From an uncultured Bacteroidales bacterium (lineage in GTDB: Bacteria > Bacteroidota > Bacteroidia > Bacteroidales > F082): 57,739 bases of DNA. A program made the position numbers and the translations under genes. The notes under the pieces were generated by a model. The model was not told the DNA's origin and did no database searches. It saw nothing but the letters and a program-made list of their open reading frames with translations. Location of the stretch: NCBI GenBank assembly GCA_900318085.1, contig ONJF01000010.1, positions 1 to 57,739 on the forward strand, given 5' to 3'. Shown here piece by piece: positions 8,079 to 16,222 of the stretch (position 1 is the first letter of the stretch; each line of letters opens with the position of its first letter).

Positions 8079-8621
8079 CTAGTCCTCCTCTTCCATCTGC
8101 GACATCAGTATCATGTTCAGTTTCTCTTCGTCGGTCAAGCCCAAACACTTAATCAGGACTTCTGCATCACTGACCAAATGGTGATTAGGATATTCGTCAA
8201 TGAGTCTCTGATAGGCCTTATGTGCCAATGCCGTATCTTGAAGCTGATCCTCGTACACATAGGAGCCAAGAAGTATCAGCGACCTAGGCGACCAATCTGA
8301 TTCTGGATACTTGTCAATCAACTGATTACACAGTTCTGCACACTTGTCTGCGTTTTTCAAGTTCACATTGATCTCCATGGCATGAAATAGCCAAGTCGGG
8401 GCAGTAGAGTCATTAGGATTCTGCTCGACAAACTTACAATAGGTTTCGGCCACTTGGGATGCCTTATCCATATTCATGGTCCAATTTTCATCCATCAGCG
8501 TTTTTTCGGCCGCCTTCACATCGTCTAATGTAAGTTTCTTTTCTGTTTCACTACAAGCAAACGAGCCCAATGCCAGTAGGATGACAAACAACAGTTTGAA
8601 AGATTGTTTCATTGTATTCAT
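8079..8621 (-). CDS. TPR-like lipoprotein
   Basis: Function unknown. The 180-residue product has a lipoprotein signal (LALGSFACSE, Cys about 23) and two or three helical tetratricopeptide-like repeats (residues about 45-150, e.g. AETYCKFVEQNPNDSTA, LCNQLIDKYPESDWSPR, YQRLIDEYPNHHLVSDAEV). The pattern resembles the outer-membrane-anchored BamD/TolA-associated TPR lipoproteins but is short. It follows def by 2 bp and lies in the ruvX-def-lipoprotein transcript. An alternative ATG three codons in (8612) is equally plausible. Confidence 0.8.
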   Translation of the reverse strand: MNTMKQSFKLLFVILLALGSFACSETEKKLTLDDVKAAEKTLMDENWTMNMDKASQVAETYCKFVEQNPNDSTAPTWLFHAMEINVNLKNADKCAELCNQLIDKYPESDWSPRSLILLGSYVYEDQLQDTALAHKAYQRLIDEYPNHHLVSDAEVLIKCLGLTDEEKLNMILMSQMEEED

Positions 8622-8623
8622 AT

Positions 8624-9193
8624 TTATCTGTGTTTCTTCTTATGAGGAAAGATCATGCGATAGTCGACATCACATTTGCCTTCGGAGATGGCCCGAAGCT
8701 TACCTTGCAATAAGGTCTTGCGCAACGGGGCAATGCGGTCGACATGAACATGGCCCTCCAGATGGTCGTACTCATGCTGGATAATGCGCGAGCGGATGCC
8801 CTCGAAGACCTCCTCGTGTTCTTGGAAGTTCTCGTCAAGATAGCGTAGACGGATCTTGTCTTTACGGACCACTTCCTCATAGATATTGGGCAGGCTGAGG
8901 CATCCTTCCTTAAATGTGACATCGTCGCCGAAGGCCTCGAGGAGTTCGGCGTTGATGAACACTTGTTTGAAGCCCTTCGCGTCAGGATAGTCGGGATAGA
9001 ACGGGTTGCCGTCGGTGATGAAGAGACGGATGCTCTTGTTGACTTGTGGTGCAGCCAAGCCGACGCCCTCGGAATGGGCCAATGTCTCCCACATGTCAGC
9101 CAGCAGCTTTTCAAGCTCGGGATAGTCGGGCGTGATGGGCTGGGCTATGGCCTTTAGGGTGGGATGACCGTATGCTACGATGGGTAATATCAT
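8624..9193 (-). CDS. def: Peptide deformylase
   Basis: Removes the formyl group from N-terminal methionine of new proteins; Fe/Zn enzyme. The 189-residue product has motif 1 GVGLAAPQ (about 42-49), motif 2 EGCLSLP (about 95-101, metal Cys) and motif 3 QHEYDHLEG (about 142-150, two metal His and catalytic Glu). The start at 9193 (MILPIVAYGHP) is the family N-terminus. The longer frame to 9262 is only translation of the intergenic AGAGTTGAGAGT repeat. It sits between ruvX and a TPR lipoprotein, all on the minus strand. Confidence 0.96.
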   Translation of the reverse strand: MILPIVAYGHPTLKAIAQPITPDYPELEKLLADMWETLAHSEGVGLAAPQVNKSIRLFITDGNPFYPDYPDAKGFKQVFINAELLEAFGDDVTFKEGCLSLPNIYEEVVRKDKIRLRYLDENFQEHEEVFEGIRSRIIQHEYDHLEGHVHVDRIAPLRKTLLQGKLRAISEGKCDVDYRMIFPHKKKHR

Positions 9194-9198
9194 TTTTA

Positions 9199-9299
9199 GT
9201 TGAGAGTTTAGAGTTGAGAGTTGAGAGTAGTTGAAAGTTTGTAGTTTAGAGTTGTTAGTCATTCAGCATTCCGCATTCATCATTCATCATTCATCATTT
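9199..9299. repeat. AGAGTTGAGAGT repeat followed by ATTCATC heptads
   Basis: 9199-9258 is the same repeat family that sits inside the GH20 gene. 9260-9299 is a run of ATTCATC/ATTCAGC units. They fill the ruvX-def gap. Confidence 0.85.
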
Positions 9300-9725
9300 T
9301 TGCTTACTTCCGCATTTCAGGGATTCCATAAAGGATTGCAAGATGATGGTGGCGGCGATGGTGTCGACGAGTTCCTTATCCTGACGACGTGATTTGCTGA
9401 GACCCGCATCAATCATGGTCTGATGTGCCATCACCGAAGTGAAGCGCTCGTCATAACGGACAATCTTCATGTTGGGAAGCACCTTCTTCAAACGGTTGAC
9501 GATAGGCTCAATGTACTTGGAGCAGTCGGAAGGGTTATTCTTCATGTCTTTGGGTTCACCGATGACAATTTGCTCGACCTCTTCCTGCTCCACATAGTTG
9601 AGCACGAAGTCGACGAGTTTATGCGACTCCACGGTCGTCAACCCATTCGCGATGATCTGCAAAGGGTCGGTGACAGCGATGCCGCTGCGCTTGCGTCCAA
9701 GGTCTATTGCCATTATCCTTGCCAT
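9294..9725 (-). CDS. ruvX: Putative pre-16S rRNA nuclease / Holliday-junction resolvase-like YqgF
   Basis: RNase H-fold protein of the YqgF/RuvX family, implicated in 16S rRNA 5'-end maturation. The 143-residue product has IMAIDLGRKRSGIAVTD (first acidic residue), IVIGEPKDM (about 76-84), YDERFTSVMA (about 111-120) and the terminal DTIAATIILQSFM with its Asp. The start at 9725 is preceded by a TACTTTTG promoter at 9744-9751. The longer frame reads through the tRNA-His gene and is spurious. It is first in ruvX-def-lipoprotein. Confidence 0.93.
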   Translation of the reverse strand: MARIMAIDLGRKRSGIAVTDPLQIIANGLTTVESHKLVDFVLNYVEQEEVEQIVIGEPKDMKNNPSDCSKYIEPIVNRLKKVLPNMKIVRYDERFTSVMAHQTMIDAGLSKSRRQDKELVDTIAATIILQSFMESLKCGSKQK

Positions 9726-9743
9726 GTCCTTCAATTTGAGGTG

Positions 9744-9751
9744 CAAAAGTA
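9744..9751 (-). promoter_or_regulatory. -7 promoter element of ruvX
   Basis: TACTTTTG on the minus strand, 19 nt before the ruvX ATG. Confidence 0.6.
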
Positions 9752-9782
9752 CACATTTTTCCGCAAATCGCGGGAACCAACA

Positions 9783-9808
9783 AAAAAAGAGGCTCTCACA
9801 AGCCTCTC
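9783..9808 (-). terminator. Intrinsic terminator after tRNA-His
   Basis: On the minus strand AGAGGCT, a short loop and AGCCTCT followed by seven T, just 3' of the tRNA. Confidence 0.85.
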
Positions 9809-9816
9809 TTGCTTTG

Positions 9817-9890
9817 GGTGGGAGATGGGATTCGAACCCACGACCCTCGGAACCACAATCCGGTACTCTAACCAGCTGAGCTACACCCAC
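9817..9890 (-). tRNA. tRNA-His (anticodon GTG)
   Basis: 74-nt cloverleaf: acceptor GTGGGTG, D-arm GCTC...GAGT, anticodon loop TTGTGGT (GTG at 9854-9856), T-arm GTGGGTTCGAATCCCAT, discriminator C73. The base before position 1 is G (9891), the hallmark G-1 of histidine tRNA. CCA is not encoded. Two stem positions are unpaired (T6-T67 and C27-A43). It has its own promoter at 9920-9927 and terminator. Confidence 0.95.
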
Positions 9891-9919
9891 CATCTGTTCC
9901 GTTTCACGGAAATCGGCTG

Positions 9920-9927
9920 CAAAAATA
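9920..9927 (-). promoter_or_regulatory. -7 promoter element of tRNA-His
   Basis: TATTTTTG on the minus strand, about 30 nt before the mature 5' end. Confidence 0.6.
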
Positions 9928-10010
9928 GTACATTTTTCTGAATTGGTGATGCTTTTTGTACAAAAAAATCATTTTTTATCATTTTACCACGAAATCAAGG
10001 GTGAATTCCG

Positions 10011-10018
10011 TATTTTTG
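10011..10018 (+). promoter_or_regulatory. -7 promoter element of the oppC-like gene
   Basis: TATTTTTG, 24 nt before the ATG at 10042. It excludes the upstream in-frame ATG codons as starts. Confidence 0.6.
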
Positions 10019-10041
10019 ACGGCGCAAACAACAGGTCGCAC

Positions 10042-11211
10042 ATGGACAAAACAAAGCCACAGAACCAATCCCCTAAAGCGCTGGCGTGGAAGCGATTCCG
10101 AAGCAATAAGCTCGGAATGGTCTCCTGCGGTTTCGTGCTGCTTTGGGCATTGTTGGCCTTGTTTGCATACCTTGTCATTCCCGACAAGACCCCAAACGCC
10201 AATCGGCAGATTCTCGAAATCAGCACGAAGAAACCTGGCTTCGAAGTCGACATGCTGATGGTGCCGAAAGAGACACCACCTGCAAAGATATCTTTTTTCC
10301 AGTTCCTCTTTAACGGGCGTCCCGACGATTGCATATACTTGCCTTTTGACAGTCTGCAAATTAATAAAGAGACGACGACGGTATTTCTTTATCAGGCAGA
10401 AGGGGCATCAAGTGTAAGGACAGAGGTTATTGATAATACAGAACTATTGGCAAGCGGCGTTTCGACAGGCTCAACGACCGCGGGTTTCAACTCTACTGAG
10501 GAGGCGGATAACTATATCAGAAGCCACTGCGTGAAGCATCGCAAATTCATATTAGGCACTGACCAATTCGGGCGCGACTTTCTCAGCCGTCTGGTGTTGG
10601 GCAGCCGCATCAGCCTGATGGTGGGCTTCATCGCCGTGCTGCTCAGCCTGATGATCGGCATCGTGGTGGGCAGTTTAGGCGGCTTCTTCAGAGGCAAAGT
10701 CGACGATGCGGTGGTATGGTTCATTAATGTGGTATGGTCTATCCCCACCCTGCTCTTGGTCATCGCCATCACCTTTGCTTTGGGCAAGGGCATTGCCCAA
10801 GTGTTCATCGCCGTTGGTTTGACCATGTGGGTCGAGGTGGCGCGCATCGTGCGCGGTCAAATCCTCAGCATCCGCGAGACCACCTTTGTGGAAGCTGGCA
10901 GGGCCTTGGGATTCAAAGACCTGCGCATCATCTTCAGGCACATCCTGCCCAATATCCTCAACCCCATCATCGTTGTGTCGGCGGCCAACTTCGCTTCCGC
11001 CATCCTGCTTGAAGCTGGCTTGAGTTTCTTGGGCATTGGTGTGCAGCCGCCCATGCCTTCGTGGGGCAGCATGATCAAAGAAAACTATGCTTTCATCATT
11101 CTTGACGCGGCTTACCTTGCCATCTTGCCTGGAATCGCCATTATGCTATTGGTTTTGGCGTTTATGCTTATCGGCAACGCGTTACGCGAAGCGCTTGATG
11201 TGAAGAATTAA
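10042..11211 (+). CDS. Peptide/nickel-type ABC transporter permease (OppC/DppC family)
   Basis: Inner-membrane subunit of an oligopeptide/dipeptide importer. The 389-residue protein has an OppC-type cytoplasmic lead and first membrane segment (SNKLGMVSCGFVLLWALLALF, about 22-42), a long periplasmic stretch (about 50-175), then LGTDQFGRDFLSRLV and five hydrophobic segments. The EAA-loop equivalent EAGRALGFKDLRIIFRHILPN contacts the ATPase. Residues about 139-146 (GVSTGSTT) come from an in-frame CTTCGACnnGCTCA-type repeat at 10459-10480, in the variable periplasmic part. No partner permease or binding protein is adjacent. The fused two-domain ATPase at 22672 is a possible partner, but this is inference. 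Confidence 0.9.
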   Translation: MDKTKPQNQSPKALAWKRFRSNKLGMVSCGFVLLWALLALFAYLVIPDKTPNANRQILEISTKKPGFEVDMLMVPKETPPAKISFFQFLFNGRPDDCIYLPFDSLQINKETTTVFLYQAEGASSVRTEVIDNTELLASGVSTGSTTAGFNSTEEADNYIRSHCVKHRKFILGTDQFGRDFLSRLVLGSRISLMVGFIAVLLSLMIGIVVGSLGGFFRGKVDDAVVWFINVVWSIPTLLLVIAITFALGKGIAQVFIAVGLTMWVEVARIVRGQILSIRETTFVEAGRALGFKDLRIIFRHILPNILNPIIVVSAANFASAILLEAGLSFLGIGVQPPMPSWGSMIKENYAFIILDAAYLAILPGIAIMLLVLAFMLIGNALREALDVKN

Positions 11212-11282
11212 TGCTGAATGTGGAATGCTGAATGAGGAATGAGGAATGACATTCATAATTCCACATTCAGCATTCAGCATTA
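11212..11282. repeat. GAATG heptad repeat forming a hairpin
   Basis: TGCTGAATGTGGAATGCTGA on the left, ATTCCACATTCAGCATTCAG on the right, then eight A. The inverted repeat directly follows the oppC-like stop and may terminate it. Confidence 0.85.
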
Positions 11283-11294
11283 AAAAAAATGTTG

Positions 11295-11302
11295 TATCTT
11301 TG
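11295..11302 (+). promoter_or_regulatory. -7 promoter element of tRNA-Leu (and probably tig-clpP-clpX)
   Basis: TATCTTTG, 23 nt before the tRNA. No further promoter element is seen before tig. Confidence 0.6.
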
Positions 11303-11325
11303 CGCCCTCAAAAGCCGACCTGTAT

Positions 11326-11407
11326 GCGGGTGTGGCGGAATTGGTAGACGCGCTAGACTTAGGATCTAGTTTCTCACGAAGTAAGGGTTCGAGTCCCTTC
11401 ATCCGCA
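11326..11407 (+). tRNA. tRNA-Leu (anticodon TAG)
   Basis: 82-nt class II tRNA: acceptor GCGGGTG/CATCCGC, anticodon stem CTAGA/TCTAG with loop CTTAGGA (TAG at 11360-11362), a long variable arm (TTTCTCACGAAGTAA) and T-arm GGGTTCGAGTCCC. A73 is present and CCA is not encoded. tig starts only 28 nt downstream with no terminator between. Confidence 0.96.
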
Positions 11408-11435
11408 CAAGTTTAAGAAAATCAATCACATAGAA

Positions 11436-12794
11436 ATGAACATCACACAAAGCACAAAAGGAGAGAATCTTATCTCCATCAAGATTAGTGTCGTAAAAGC
11501 CGACTACGAAGAGAATGTTGAAAAGACTTTGAAGCAAATGCGCCAGCGTGCCAATGTGCCTGGATTCCGTCCCGGTATGGTGCCCATGGGCATGATTAAG
11601 AAGATGTATGGCGCCAGTGCCAAGATGGAAGCCCTGAACACCATCGTCTCCGACAGCCTCAACAAGCATATCATGGAAAACAAGCTCGACCTCATCGGAT
11701 ACCCGCTTAGCGACAACGAAATGCAACAGCCCGCCGACCTTGAGAACCAGGATGACATCGACTTCTACTTTGAAGCCGCTCTGCGTCCCGAAATCAACGT
11801 TGATTTCACCAACACCATGGTCGACTTCTATCATATCGTCCCCACCGAAGAGGAAGTGGACAAGGTCGTCGCCGACCTGCAGGAGCGCTATCCCAACACC
11901 AGCCATCCTGAGACCGTGGGCGAAAACGACCGTCTGGAAATCAAGATCCGCGAAGCCAAAAACGGTAAAGAAGTTGAAGGTGGCTTTGAGAAAGACGGAC
12001 TTTACTTCAACATGAGCCAAATCAAGAACAAGACCCAACGCAAGAAATTCCTTGATAAGGAAGTGGGCTCCGAGTTCATCGTCAACTTCGCCAAGGTGTT
12101 TGGTTCGGAAGAGGATGCCGCCAAGATTTTGGGTGAAGGCGCTCCCGCTGGCAGCGACTTCAACATCATCATCGACGACGCCATCCGCGACGAGAAACCC
12201 GAACTCGACGAGGACTTCTTCAAGAAGATTTTCCCCGACAAGGAAATCAAGGATCTGGACGCCTTCAAGCAAGCCGTGAAAGCCGAGATGGAGAAGCAGC
12301 ATGAGGCCGAGACCGACCCCATCCTCTTCAACAAGATGGTTGACGAGTTGGTGGCAGCCGTCAAATTCGACCTGCCCGACGCCTTCCTGAAGCGTTGGCT
12401 CGTTGAAAACAGCCGTGGCCAACTGACCGCCGAAGACATGGAGAAGAACTACGAGAAAGACTATGTGAAGGGTCTGCGCTGGCAACTCATCGAAGACGCC
12501 ATCGTGAAAGCTAACCCTGAACTTATCATCAACGACGAGGAGGTTAAGGACTTCGTGTTAAAACAGATCTTCCCCGGCATCGACTATGCCTCTCTTGAGG
12601 ATGACATGAAAGCCAACCTCGACAAGATTGCCGCCAACTACCTCAAGGACGAACGCCAAGTCGAGCAGATCAAGAACCAACTGGCCGACGTCAAGATGAC
12701 CCGTTTCCTGAAAGGCAAGATGAACATCAACTTCGCCGAGACCACTGCAGCCGATTTCATGAAGAAGCTGGAGGAAGAGCGGAAAGCCAAGTAA
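11436..12794 (+). CDS. tig: Trigger factor
   Basis: Ribosome-bound chaperone that meets nascent chains. The 452-residue protein has the N-terminal ribosome-binding signature GFRPGMVP (about 43-50) in its usual helix-loop, a middle domain that is diverged from the FKBP-type PPIase, and a long helical C-terminal chaperone region ending in EEERKAK. It is the first protein gene of tig-clpP-clpX. It lies 28 nt after tRNA-Leu, and its own promoter is not apparent. Confidence 0.95.
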   Translation: MNITQSTKGENLISIKISVVKADYEENVEKTLKQMRQRANVPGFRPGMVPMGMIKKMYGASAKMEALNTIVSDSLNKHIMENKLDLIGYPLSDNEMQQPADLENQDDIDFYFEAALRPEINVDFTNTMVDFYHIVPTEEEVDKVVADLQERYPNTSHPETVGENDRLEIKIREAKNGKEVEGGFEKDGLYFNMSQIKNKTQRKKFLDKEVGSEFIVNFAKVFGSEEDAAKILGEGAPAGSDFNIIIDDAIRDEKPELDEDFFKKIFPDKEIKDLDAFKQAVKAEMEKQHEAETDPILFNKMVDELVAAVKFDLPDAFLKRWLVENSRGQLTAEDMEKNYEKDYVKGLRWQLIEDAIVKANPELIINDEEVKDFVLKQIFPGIDYASLEDDMKANLDKIAANYLKDERQVEQIKNQLADVKMTRFLKGKMNINFAETTAADFMKKLEEERKAK

Positions 12795-12821
12795 ACCATA
12801 ACTCAAAACTACTCAACCAAC

Positions 12822-13496
12822 ATGAATAACGAATTCTTCAAGTATGCAACCAAGCACGTAGGCTTGAACACCCTTGGGCTTGAACAGTACATCTCCAAAA
12901 TCAACAACAGCGGATACATCAGCCCCACCGTCATCGAGGAGCGTCAGCTCAACGTGGCCCAAATGGACGTGTTCAGCCGCTTGATGATGGACCGCATCAT
13001 CTTCCTTGGTACCGCCATCGATGACTACGTGGCCAACATCATCCAAGCCCAACTTCTGTTCCTTGAGTCGACCGACTCGAAGCGCGACATCCAAATCTAC
13101 CTCAACTCACCTGGCGGCAGTGTGTACGCCGGTTTGGGAATATATGACACCATGCAGTTCATCAGCCCCGACGTGGCCACCATCTGCACCGGCATGGCCG
13201 CTTCGATGGCCGCAGTGCTGATGTGTGCTGGCACCAAAGGCAAACGTTCAGCCCTGCCCCACTCGCGCATCATGATCCACCAGCCCATGGGCGGCGTGGA
13301 AGGTCAAGCTACCGAGATTGAAATCACGGCCCGCGAGATTCAGAAGCTGAAGAAGGAACTGTACGAAATCATCGCCCTACATTCGGGTCAGACCTACGAC
13401 AAGGTGTGGGCCGACAGCGACCGCGACTATTGGATGACCGCTGCCGAAGCCAAGGAATATGGCATGATCGACGAGGTGCTCATCAAAAAGGCTTAA
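12822..13496 (+). CDS. clpP: ATP-dependent Clp protease proteolytic subunit
   Basis: Serine peptidase that forms the tetradecameric barrel fed by ClpX. The 224-residue product has the oxyanion stretch NSPGGSVYAGL (about 95-105), catalytic Ser128 in GMAASM, His153 in MIHQP and Asp202 in DRDYWM. It starts 27 bp after tig and ends 3 bp before clpX, a normal translationally linked order. Confidence 0.97.
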   Translation: MNNEFFKYATKHVGLNTLGLEQYISKINNSGYISPTVIEERQLNVAQMDVFSRLMMDRIIFLGTAIDDYVANIIQAQLLFLESTDSKRDIQIYLNSPGGSVYAGLGIYDTMQFISPDVATICTGMAASMAAVLMCAGTKGKRSALPHSRIMIHQPMGGVEGQATEIEITAREIQKLKKELYEIIALHSGQTYDKVWADSDRDYWMTAAEAKEYGMIDEVLIKKA

Positions 13497-13499
13497 TCG

Positions 13500-14732
13500 A
13501 TGGCAAAAAAGACAGGTGTTTGCGCGTTTTGCGGACGGAAAGCCTCGGAAGTGAGACTACTCATCCAAGGTATCGACGCCGAGATTTGCGACAGCTGCGC
13601 CGAACAGGCCCATCTCATCGTCAAAGAACAGTTTGACAATGGGCGAAAGGAATACACTCCATCAGGGATGACCCTGAAGAAGCCTGCAGAGATCAAGGCC
13701 TTTTTGGACCAATACGTCATTGGACAAGACGACGCCAAGCGTACCTTGGCAGTGGCCGTTTACAACCACTACAAGCGCATCAGTCAGCGGGTGGAAGCCG
13801 ACGAGGTGGAGATTGAGAAGTCAAATATCATCCTCGTGGGCGAGACAGGCACGGGCAAGACCCTTTTGGCCCGCACCATCGCCAAGATGCTCCATGTGCC
13901 CTTCGCCATCGCCGATGCCACGGTACTCACCGAGGCCGGCTATGTGGGCGAAGACGTGGAGAACATCCTCGTCAAGTTGTTGCAAGCTGCCGACTATGAC
14001 GTGGCTGCCACCGAGCGTGGCATTGTCTTCATCGATGAAATTGACAAGATTGCGCGAAAGAGCGACAACCCCAGCATCACCCGTGATGTTTCTGGCGAAG
14101 GCGTGCAACAGGCCATGCTGAAGCTCTTGGAAGGTTCAGTCGTCAACGTGCCTCCCCAAGGGGGGCGCAAACACCCCGAGCAAAAGATGATTGCCGTCAA
14201 CACGAAAGACATCCTCTTCATCGCAGGAGGTGCCTTTGATGGCATCGACCGCATCATTGCATCTCGCAAACGTACCAACGTCATCGGCTACGGCAACGGA
14301 GGCAACGAGACCATCGACAAGGACAACATGCTTCAATACCTCTCGCCTGCCGACCTCAAGAAATTCGGTCTCATCCCTGAAATTGTAGGCCGTCTTCCTG
14401 TCATCACACACCTCAATCCCCTGGACAAAGAGGCTTTGAGACGTATCCTCGTCGAACCCAAGAATGCCTTGGTGAAACAGTTCCAAAAACTCTTCGCCAT
14501 GGACAAGATCAACTTGGTCATCAAAGACGAGGTGCTCGACTTCGTGGTGGAGAAAGCCATCGAGTTCAAGGTGGGTGCACGCGGACTTCGTTCCATCATG
14601 GAGGCCATCCTTAACGACGCCATGTTTGAACTGCCCTCCGACATCAACGTGACGGAGTTCGTCGTCGACCGAGCCTATGCCGAACAGAAACTCGAAAAAT
14701 CGGGGCTACAAAAACTGCATGTCGGCGATTAA
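13500..14732 (+). CDS. clpX: ATP-dependent Clp protease ATP-binding subunit ClpX
   Basis: AAA+ unfoldase that recognises substrates and feeds ClpP. The 410-residue protein has an N-terminal zinc-binding domain (C8, C11, C30, C33), Walker A GETGTGKT (about 117-124), Walker [12 protein letters not shown] (about 174-184), the arginine-finger region and a C-terminal small domain with [13 protein letters not shown] (about 358-370). It is the last gene of the tig operon; a terminator follows. Confidence 0.98.
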   Translation: MAKKTGVCAFCGRKASEVRLLIQGIDAEICDSCAEQAHLIVKEQFDNGRKEYTPSGMTLKKPAEIKAFLDQYVIGQDDAKRTLAVAVYNHYKRISQRVEADEVEIEKSNIILVGETGTGKTLLARTIAKMLHVPFAIADATVLTEAGYVGEDVENILVKLLQAADYDVAATERGIVFIDEIDKIARKSDNPSITRDVSGEGVQQAMLKLLEGSVVNVPPQGGRKHPEQKMIAVNTKDILFIAGGAFDGIDRIIASRKRTNVIGYGNGGNETIDKDNMLQYLSPADLKKFGLIPEIVGRLPVITHLNPLDKEALRRILVEPKNALVKQFQKLFAMDKINLVIKDEVLDFVVEKAIEFKVGARGLRSIMEAILNDAMFELPSDINVTEFVVDRAYAEQKLEKSGLQKLHVGD

Positions 14733-14748
14733 TTGCACTAATGACTGT

Positions 14749-14784
14749 AAAAAAGCATCGGGTTTGAACTCGATGCTTTTTTTT
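14749..14784 (+). terminator. Intrinsic terminator after clpX
   Basis: AAGCATCG (14753-14760), 10-nt loop, CGATGCTT (14771-14778), then a run of T. Confidence 0.9.
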
Positions 14785-14837
14785 GGCACAATACTTGCAT
14801 ATCCCCAAGCGTTAAACAAAAGAAAAAAGTAAACGCC

Positions 14838-15518
14838 ATGAAAAGGATAGTTTTAGTTGCGCTAATGGTTTTGATGGGCTTTTCCGCATCAGCCCAATTG
14901 GTTCCCAAGAGAGGTCTCGGCTCGGGAACCGTAATCAAGAAGCAAGAACCACAATCGGCAGTGATTGACTTTTCGACCCCCGCCGAGCCGACCCAAAGCA
15001 GTGTGGTATACGCTCGTATCGAAGAAAACGGTGATACCACGCTGATGGTCTTCCTGCCCGAAGTCGACATCGACTTGATGCAGCGCTACCTGCAAATCAC
15101 CGACACTTGGCAGGGTCGTCGTCTGGCCTCAAACGTGAGGAAAGTGTTTCCCTATGCCAAACTAGCCGGTGCCAAGATGCAGGAATACGACTCCATCATT
15201 GCCAACACGCCCAACAAGGCCGAGCGCAAACGCTTGATGGAACAAGCCGAAGATGAACTCACAGCGCAATACACCGAGGAGCTGAAACATCTCACCATCT
15301 CGCAAGGCCTTATCCTCGTGCGCCTCATCGACCGCGAGACAGGTCACACAACCTACAAAGTGCTGCAAGAATTTCGCGGTAAGTTCAGGGCCTTCTTCTA
15401 CCAAGGCTTTGCAAGACTATGGGGCTATAACCTGAAGACGGAATTCGACCCGCACAACAACCCGGAAGACGACGAGATCGATACGATCATGACTCTGTTG
15501 GAACGTGGGGCGATTTAA
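14838..15518 (+). CDS. DUF4294 family exported protein
   Basis: Function unknown. The 226-residue protein has a signal peptide (VLMGFSASAQ, cleavage about 20) and the conserved DUF4294 body: NVRKVFPYAKLAGAKMQEYD (about 100-119), ERKRLMEQAEDEL, LKHLTISQGLILVRLIDRET (about 150-169) and the aromatic end GFARLWGYNLKTEFDP. The family is confined mainly to Bacteroidetes and is periplasmic. It is a single gene between the clpX terminator and its own terminator; only a weak promoter-like TACTTGCA is seen upstream at about 14793. Confidence 0.85.
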   Translation: MKRIVLVALMVLMGFSASAQLVPKRGLGSGTVIKKQEPQSAVIDFSTPAEPTQSSVVYARIEENGDTTLMVFLPEVDIDLMQRYLQITDTWQGRRLASNVRKVFPYAKLAGAKMQEYDSIIANTPNKAERKRLMEQAEDELTAQYTEELKHLTISQGLILVRLIDRETGHTTYKVLQEFRGKFRAFFYQGFARLWGYNLKTEFDPHNNPEDDEIDTIMTLLERGAI

Positions 15519-15567
15519 GAACACTGTCCTATTACGAACACAGATTGACACGGATTAGCACAGAAAG

Positions 15568-15598
15568 AAAGAGCGACGCTTAGGCGTCGCTCTTTTTG
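15568..15598 (+). terminator. Intrinsic terminator, bidirectional
   Basis: AGAGCGACGC, loop TTAG, GCGTCGCTCT, then TTTTT. It lies between the convergent DUF4294 and cvpA genes. Confidence 0.9.
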
Positions 15599-15600
15599 GT

Positions 15601-16155
15601 TTAGAATGCTACCGAGGTAGTTTTGGGCGATTCGGTGCTTTCCTCTTGCTCGGGGAGCATCTCTTGGGTATAACCTTTCACCAGGTCGAAGCCTCTGTAT
15701 AGATACGGTACGGTCTTCTCCACATAGGGATAAAGGAAAGACTTCTGCCTCACCTCTTCCTTAATGATACCCGTCCACTGCAGGTTGTTGAACACCAGCA
15801 CAAACGTGCTGCACAGTAAAACACCTTTAAGCGCACCAAAAAGAAATCCACCCAATTTATCGAAAAAGCCCAAATTCAAGGATTTAATGGCTTTAGAGAC
15901 AAGATACCCGATGAGGTTAACCACAACCACCAAAATGATAAAAGTCAACACAAAAGCGATGGTATTGAGATATTCGGGCTTGATTTCCATGAAGTCTTGC
16001 AAATGCTCTGCAGTGAAGTCAGAAAAACGCATGGCGCCATAGATGCCGGCGCCAAAGGCGAGCAAAGCCACTACCTCTCGGATGAGACCCTTACGCAAAC
16101 CCCTCCAGCCGAAGATGAAGAGAATGATGGCAATGATGATGTCCAAATAGTTCAT
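15601..16155 (-). CDS. CvpA family membrane protein
   Basis: Inner-membrane protein of the CvpA (colicin V production) family, linked elsewhere to envelope homeostasis. The 184-residue product starts with the family pattern MNYLDIIIAIILFIFGWRGL and LRKGLIREVV and has four hydrophobic segments (about 4-18, 28-44, 65-90, 103-123) followed by a soluble tail. No partner genes are next to it. GAATG repeats lie upstream. Confidence 0.88.
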   Translation of the reverse strand: MNYLDIIIAIILFIFGWRGLRKGLIREVVALLAFGAGIYGAMRFSDFTAEHLQDFMEIKPEYLNTIAFVLTFIILVVVVNLIGYLVSKAIKSLNLGFFDKLGGFLFGALKGVLLCSTFVLVFNNLQWTGIIKEEVRQKSFLYPYVEKTVPYLYRGFDLVKGYTQEMLPEQEESTESPKTTSVAF

Positions 16156-16164
16156 AGCTAATAA

Positions 16165-16213
16165 TTATGAATGAGGAATGTGGAATGTGGAATGAGGAAT
16201 GAGGAATGAATGA
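16165..16213. repeat. GAATG heptad repeat
   Basis: Runs of GGAATGT/GGAATGA (e.g. GAGGAATGTGGAATGTGG) in the gap between the M64 peptidase and cvpA. Confidence 0.85.
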
Positions 16214-16222
16214 CAGGGTTCA

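Noticed and set aside
9194-9262. Longer N-terminus for def
   Set aside because: It is translation of the AGAGTTGAGAGT repeat; the family N-terminus begins at 9193.
9726-9893. Longer N-terminus for ruvX
   Set aside because: The extension is the tRNA-His gene read in frame, and the ruvX promoter lies inside it.
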